From Aeromonas popoffii (GTDB lineage: Bacteria > Pseudomonadota > Gammaproteobacteria > Enterobacterales > Aeromonadaceae): a stretch of 38,179 nucleotides of DNA. Each line of letters opens with the position of its first letter. Position 1 is the first letter of the stretch. The position numbers and the translations under genes were made by a program. This document shows positions 36,271 through 38,179 of the stretch, piece after piece. Location: NCBI RefSeq assembly GCF_000820025.1, contig NZ_CDBI01000033.1, positions 49,773 to 87,951 of the forward strand, in the 5' to 3' direction. A model generated the notes under the pieces. It had not been told where the DNA came from. It saw only the letters and a list, made by a program, of their open reading frames with translations, and searched no databases.

Positions 36271-36810
36271 TTAAATAAGTCCAGTTAGTGAACCTGCTAC
36301 CCCTCCAACTATGGAGTTAACTAGGGGGTGTTCGAGAAACTTAGCAAGCCGGTTTTTTGCTTCGCCCTTTTCTTCTGTTGAAGCCTGAGAACTGTCAATA
36401 TCTTGAATTAATTGGTTGAAAATGGTTTTTATATTTTGAGTGTTTCCATTTCCAATTTGGGAGGGCGCATTAACATTCAATGTTGATATTTGCATACTGG
36501 CACCTAACTCATATGAGCGGTCTTTACCATGTTTGACGGAGATAGCCCTGCTTTGACCCTCTTCGGTTAATTTAATCTGTGAAAAATCCCTAAAGTTTTT
36601 AGTTAAAAGTCCGCGAGAGTTGCAAATATTTATTATTTTAAACAAATGTTCTTCTGGCCAATCTAGTTTCTCATCGATAGCTACTCTATCACTTTCATTT
36701 TTATTAAATTCAAAATAGACAGCTTTGATTGTTTCACCTAAGTTCTCCAAATCATCATTCATATAGGTTAACAGCGCATCAATATCAGATTGAATTTTTT
36801 CTGGGTTCAT
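36271..36810 (-). CDS. Hypothetical protein with winged-helix-like, Asn/Gly-rich and glycine-zipper segments
   Basis: A 179-residue protein of no family I can name. Residues 24-92 read like a winged helix (helices ending IINICNSRGLLTKN, then the wing IKLTEEGQSRA). Residues 106-127 contain NVNAPSQIGNGNTQNI, an Asn/Gln/Gly-rich beta-prone motif similar in style to bacterial amyloid-signalling or RHIM-like segments. Residues 130-160 form a charged helix, and residues 161-179 (HPLVNSIVGGVAGSLTGLI) are a hydrophobic glycine-rich tail able to enter a membrane. GAGG lies about seven bases before the ATG. It leads a two-gene AT-rich unit with the zinc-ribbon gene. A defence or toxin role is speculation from architecture. 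Confidence 0.75.
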   Translation of the reverse strand: MNPEKIQSDIDALLTYMNDDLENLGETIKAVYFEFNKNESDRVAIDEKLDWPEEHLFKIINICNSRGLLTKNFRDFSQIKLTEEGQSRAISVKHGKDRSYELGASMQISTLNVNAPSQIGNGNTQNIKTIFNQLIQDIDSSQASTEEKGEAKNRLAKFLEHPLVNSIVGGVAGSLTGLI

Positions 36811-36956
36811 GGTGAGCCTCTTGAAAAAGGTGTGGTATGCAAGGTTCTGAAATGTAAATTCACATTATCATGGCTGCGGCTGTGAAGAAACATGTATGTA
36901 ATAGGGTTGAATATATTATTTTGTGGCTTTATTGGCACACACGTATTCTCTCGTAT

Positions 36957-37002
36957 GTTGGGCTAAAAAGGTAGGTTGGTGCTGAACGAAGTGAGGCCCA
37001 AC
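36957..37002. repeat. REP-like inverted repeat 1
   Basis: GTTGGGC (36957-36963) pairs exactly with GCCCAAC (36996-37002). Inside, GTAGGTTGG begins an imperfect second stem with GAACGAAGTG in the loop. Elements of the form GTAGG-TTGG...CCAAC with a GCGAAG-like loop are dispersed repeats in many gammaproteobacterial genomes. Confidence 0.6.
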
Positions 37003-37124
37003 GTTTACAGTGGAAATCTGGGACACCCACCTTTTTGACAGCGGCGTAATGCTGAACTTGGCTTGATAAGTCACTGTCGAGGGGATGAGCCATGACCATT
37101 GCCCGTTCACATCAAATCAGAGTT

Positions 37125-37154
37125 GTAGGTTCGATTAGCCGGTAGGCGTAATCG
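37125..37154. repeat. REP-like inverted repeat 2
   Basis: A GTAGGTT lead is followed by CGATTA (37132-37137) pairing with TAATCG (37149-37154) around GCCGGTAGGCG. It resembles repeat 1 in lead sequence and stem-loop plan. Confidence 0.6.
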
Positions 37155-37223
37155 GACGCTCGCGAAGCCATTATAAAGAACACGCCCCATTTATCATTCT
37201 CGATTGCTGGGCTTTGGTAAACG

Positions 37224-37242
37224 GTGGATTACCCGTCCTACA
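37224..37242. repeat. Fragment of a REP-like element in the opposite orientation
   Basis: GGTGGATTACCCGTCCTAC reads on the minus strand as GTAGGACGGGTAATCCACC, a GTAGG lead followed by a related stem arm. It looks like a partial, inverted copy of the neighbouring repeats. Confidence 0.4.
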
Positions 37243-37257
37243 AACTAAAAATGTAAT

Positions 37258-37300
37258 AGGTTGGCGCTTAGCGCAGCGAATCACACTGTTTATCCAACCT
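37258..37300. repeat. REP-like inverted repeat 3
   Basis: AGGTTGG (37258-37264) pairs exactly with CCAACCT (37294-37300). The internal sequence GCGCTTAGCGCAGCGAATC contains the GCGAA-type loop common in this repeat class. Confidence 0.6.
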
Positions 37301-37393
37301 TGTGCAGATCAGGCGTTTCCCCGTTTATCTTGAAAAATTGGGCCATAAGGCGTATAACCACGCGCTTTACTGGTCTATTTAGCGAGCCCCTCC

Positions 37394-37849
37394 ATGCAGC
37401 AAGTCGAGAAAATGCAGCCAACTCCTTTTTGGCAGGAAAAGAGCCTGCAACAGATGACCATGACGGAGTGGGAGTCCCTGTGTGACGGCTGCGGCAAGTG
37501 TTGCCTGAACAAGCTTATTGATGAGGATACCGACGAACTGGTGTTCACCAACGTTGCCTGCGATCTGCTCAATACCAAGACCTGCCAGTGTTCCGATTAC
37601 GGCAACCGCTTCCAGAAAGAGCCCGATTGCCTGCAGATCACGGTCGACAAGATTGCCGAGTATGACTGGCTGCCCTCGACCTGTGCCTACCGGCTGCTGG
37701 CCGAGGGGCAGATCCTGCCCGAATGGCATCCACTGATCACCGGCAGTCGCTCCGCCATGCATCAGGCCGGTCAGTCGGTGCGCGGTAAGGTGGTCCACGA
37801 AGCCCATGCCGGTGAGTGGATCGATCACATCATCACCTGGGCGAGTTGA
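37394..37849 (+). CDS. YcgN-family cysteine cluster protein (UPF0260)
   Basis: A 151-residue protein close to E. coli YcgN (153 residues), of unknown function. The cysteine cluster is complete: CDGCGKCC at residues 30-37, then [16 protein letters not shown] and STCAYRLL, consistent with metal or Fe-S binding (YkgJ/CxxCxxCC-type family). The [21 protein letters not shown] start and [16 protein letters not shown] segment are conserved. ATG 37412 (MQPTPFW) is a possible alternative start, since neither has a clear ribosome-binding site. It is monocistronic and followed by a hairpin. Confidence 0.9.
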   Translation: MQQVEKMQPTPFWQEKSLQQMTMTEWESLCDGCGKCCLNKLIDEDTDELVFTNVACDLLNTKTCQCSDYGNRFQKEPDCLQITVDKIAEYDWLPSTCAYRLLAEGQILPEWHPLITGSRSAMHQAGQSVRGKVVHEAHAGEWIDHIITWAS

Positions 37850-37899
37850 ACCCAGGCCAGCCAAGCCGTTATCCGGCCCACACTGCCGTTGATATGCCG

Positions 37900-37932
37900 C
37901 AGGGGCAGGGGAGTCATACTCTTCTGCCCCTG
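37900..37932 (+). terminator. Long hairpin after the ycgN-type gene
   Basis: CAGGGGCAG pairs with CTGCCCCTG, and the stem continues inward through two G-T pairs and GAGT/ACTC to a 3-base loop, about 15 bp in all. It is 50 bases past the stop. Only TTGCTAT follows, so it terminates without a long T-run or needs Rho. Confidence 0.65.
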
Positions 37933-38179
37933 TTGCTATCTGGTGGCTTGCTACGAGCGATACACGGGCTCTGCCTCATCCTGCTCCTTCCCTGTGAGAG
38001 AGTGCACCGAGCACGCCTTGCGGGGGCTATGGGGGACTATCGAAGACTCCAGTTGCGGCTTTCCATTTTATTGAAAAGAGGGAAAAGACGGGGGGCAAGA
38101 GGGGGAAGGAAAAATCCATCCCAGTCACTTCCGGGTGAAGGGGGAGGGAGGGCTGTCATTGGATTTGACCCCATAGATC
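37933..38179. other. Non-coding right edge, purine-rich
   Basis: No supported gene. From about 38074 to 38155 the plus strand is purine-rich with repeated G runs. The short open frame 37889-38074 overlaps the hairpin and has no coding character. A gene may begin beyond the window. Confidence 0.5.

Larger units (their letters stand above)
36811..37393. other. Intergenic region with REP-like repeat cluster
   Basis: This 583-base region has no supported gene. Its left end carries the upstream region of the AT-rich gene pair, with an inverted repeat AATGT-N6-ACATT at 36851-36866 as a possible operator. From 36957 to 37300 it contains several short GTAGG-associated inverted repeats. The remainder up to the ycgN start has no visible feature. 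Confidence 0.6.

Noticed and set aside
36271..36810. Toxin-antitoxin interpretation of the AT-rich gene pair
   Set aside because: Two adjacent small genes and a possible operator fit superficially, but neither protein resembles a known toxin or antitoxin and the zinc-ribbon partner is downstream, so I left the role open.
37889..38074. 61-codon plus-strand frame after the ycgN-type gene
   Set aside because: It overlaps the terminator hairpin, has no ribosome-binding site and Cys/Gly/Arg composition without family resemblance.
38074..38155. G-rich run that might form a G-quadruplex
   Set aside because: Several G runs are present but spacing is irregular and nothing downstream in the window gives it a context.

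Overview
The window looks like an Aeromonas-type gammaproteobacterial chromosome. The inference rests on high G+C coding DNA, protein sequences close to but distinct from their enterobacterial counterparts, and conserved blocks such as mnmC/fabB divergence and gltA divergent from sdhCDAB-sucABCD. No tRNA, rRNA, CRISPR array, integrase or transposase was seen. The genus is my inference from familiarity with these proteins, not a database result.

Layout. 1-2400: a small exported protein of unknown function and sbcB (exonuclease I). 2406-11338: a complete L-arabinose locus, with catabolic genes araB-araD-araA on the minus strand, divergent from the ABC importer araF-araG-araH and followed by araC. 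A near-perfect AraC operator lies in front of araB. 11466-11895: the zinc-independent ribosomal protein pair rpmE2-rpmJ2 behind a Zur-type palindrome. 12098-12386: a dinI-family SOS gene behind a perfect LexA box. 12538-19963: mostly metabolic and poorly characterised genes: a DUF2927 exported protein with a YgjP-type metallopeptidase, a GT39-like membrane protein, a 5'-nucleotidase-family enzyme without signal peptide, a DcuC-type dicarboxylate carrier and a DUF922-like exported protein. 20053-24375: mnmC and divergent fabB, a GNAT acetyltransferase and a small lipoprotein. 24472-35895: gltA divergent from the TCA-cycle cluster sdhCDAB-sucABCD, which ends at a strong terminator. 35999-36810: two AT-rich genes of unknown function. 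36957-37300: a cluster of small REP-like inverted repeats. 37394-37849: a YcgN-type cysteine-cluster protein. The last 250 bases hold no supported gene.

How the genes work together. AraFGH imports arabinose, AraA, AraB and AraD convert it to xylulose 5-phosphate, and AraC senses it. GltA, SdhCDAB and SucABCD cover citrate formation, 2-oxoglutarate to succinate, and succinate to fumarate, with electrons going to quinone. DcuC would handle C4-dicarboxylates anaerobically. rpmE2/rpmJ2 and dinI are stress-response genes with visible operators.

The two observations most worth following are: (1) the sdhA-sdhB junction, which carries an imperfect tandem duplication that creates a 30-codon frame starting like SdhB, ending like SdhA, and stopping at a TAATG overlap in the sdhB frame; and (2) the AT-rich two-gene unit at 35999-36810, whose larger protein combines a winged-helix-like region, an asparagine/glycine-rich segment resembling amyloid-signalling motifs, and a glycine-rich hydrophobic C-terminus, next to a zinc-ribbon protein.
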